NCBI RefSeq assembly: GCF_000429345.1
Contig: NZ_AUBR01000028.1
Span: 1 to 43,018, forward strand
DNA length: 43,018 bases
DNA from: Desulfovirgula thermocuniculi DSM 16036
GTDB taxonomy: Bacteria > Bacillota > Desulfotomaculia > Desulfotomaculales > Desulfovirgulaceae
Direction: 5' to 3'
In this document: in pieces, positions 42,391-43,018 of the stretch
Layout: the number at the start of each line of letters is the position of its first letter
Position numbering within the stretch: the first letter of the stretch is position 1
Notes under the pieces: model-generated
Told to the model about the DNA's origin: nothing
The model's database searches: none
Seen by the model: the letters and a program-made list of their open reading frames with translations, nothing else
Translations under genes and position numbers: made by a program

Positions 42391-43018
42391 ACCGCACCCC
42401 CGCCCCCGTTAAAGACGCCGCCCGGAAAATGGCCCTCTCCCCGAACCTGCTGCGGATGTAGTCGCAGGCCCGCTCGGCCCTCTCCCACTTCTCCCTTCCC
42501 TCAAAAAGGGTGAGCTGCCGCGGGGGGCCAGCAGTCAGCCCGGCCAGGGCCACCCCCACCGTGCGCACGGGCCAGCCCTCCGGCCAGTGCCGTTCCAGTA
42601 ATTCCACCGCCGCCCGGTAGACGTCCGCAGCCAGGTCGGTGTACGCGGGAAGGGTCTTCATACGCGAAAGATAAGCAAAATTAGCGTCCTTTAAGGACAG
42701 CACCACAGTCCTGCCCGCGTAACCCCCGCCCCTGGCCCTTTCGGCCACCTTCTCGGCCAGCTCCAGGATGACCACCTTTATCTCCGCAAGCCGGTAGTAG
42801 TCCCGGGGCAGGGTCACCTGCTGCCCGATGCTCTTGACCCTTTCCAGCGAGTGCGGGTCGACGGGGCTTTCGTCAATGCCGTTGGCGCACCGCCAGAGGA
42901 CCTCCCCGTAAACCCCGAAGCGCATCCGCAGGATCCTCACCGGAAAGTTGGCCAGATCGCCGATGGTGTGGATGTTCAGGAACTTTAAGTGCCGCTCGTA
43001 GCGGGGGCCGACGCCGAA
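42380..43018 (-). CDS. Y-family DNA polymerase (DinB/UmuC type), C-terminal part
   Basis: Only the last 212 codons are in the window. It begins FGVGPRYERHLKFLNIHTIG and continues DLANFPVRILRMRFG, then GEVLWRCANGIDESPVDP. This is the helix-hairpin-helix thumb of Y-family polymerases, followed by the little-finger domain with SIGQQVTLP. These enzymes copy past damaged DNA. The palm domain with the catalytic acidic residues lies beyond the window. The gene probably belongs to the integrated element. Confidence 0.85.
   Translation of the reverse strand, partial: FGVGPRYERHLKFLNIHTIGDLANFPVRILRMRFGVYGEVLWRCANGIDESPVDPHSLERVKSIGQQVTLPRDYYRLAEIKVVILELAEKVAERARGGGYAGRTVVLSLKDANFAYLSRMKTLPAYTDLAADVYRAAVELLERHWPEGWPVRTVGVALAGLTAGPPRQLTLFEGREKWERAERACDYIRSRFGERAIFRAASLTGAGVRYAG

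Noticed and set aside
1-43018. CRISPR array, insertion sequences or rRNA
   Set aside because: No regularly spaced repeats, transposase frames or rRNA-like stretches were seen on either strand.

Overview
The window looks like chromosome of an anaerobic, moderately GC-rich member of the Clostridia, of the Desulfotomaculum/Pelotomaculum type. This is inferred from oxygen-sensitive CoA enzymes (4-hydroxybutyryl-CoA dehydratase family), ferredoxins, an ADP-forming acyl-CoA synthetase, indolepyruvate:ferredoxin oxidoreductase, strong AGGAGG ribosome sites with frequent GTG/TTG starts, and heavy use of sigma-54. No species can be named from the sequence alone.

Layout. 1-114: start of etfB (minus, runs off the window). 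337-11741: an eleven-gene minus-strand operon (MFS carrier, ADP-forming acyl-CoA synthetase, nitroreductase, gamma-carbonic-anhydrase-like protein, a canonical AbfD, an NPD-family FMN enzyme, two Fe-S proteins, a small unknown, Fe-alcohol dehydrogenase, DUF362 protein). 11964-15494: divergent plus operon with a second, diverged AbfD, a 3-hydroxyacyl-CoA dehydrogenase and a thiolase. 15738-20407: complete branched-chain-amino-acid-type ABC importer. 20556-21464: esterase. 21561-23192: acyl-CoA synthetase. 23572-27285: FrhB-like protein plus IorA and IorB. 27423-29586: divergent enoyl-CoA hydratase and acyl-CoA dehydrogenase. 29762-31708: sigma-54 activator 1. 31769-37397: minus operon with 3-hydroxyacyl-CoA dehydrogenase, a thiolase remnant, enoyl-CoA hydratase, acyl-CoA dehydrogenase, SCP2-type thiolase, an HMG-CoA-synthase-like protein and a DUF35 protein. 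37546-39471: sigma-54 activator 2. From about 39666 to the window end: the edge of an integrated element, marked by a tRNA-Leu 3' fragment, a tyrosine recombinase, three small or unknown genes and part of a Y-family DNA polymerase.

How it fits together. Nearly every catabolic transcription unit starts with a -24/-12 sigma-54 promoter (nine intergenic, one inside the long operon). Two kinds of inverted-repeat site lie beside them: type A (consensus TGTTACAAWATGAAACA) at five units and type B (TTTAAACCGCGGNGTTAA) in the two divergent regions. Two PrpR_N/PAS/AAA+/Fis-HTH activators are encoded in the same window. The inferred picture is one locally encoded regulon for uptake, CoA activation, dehydration and beta-oxidation of hydroxy- or short-chain carboxylic acids to acetyl-CoA, with electrons passing to ETF and ferredoxin. 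The substrate is not known.
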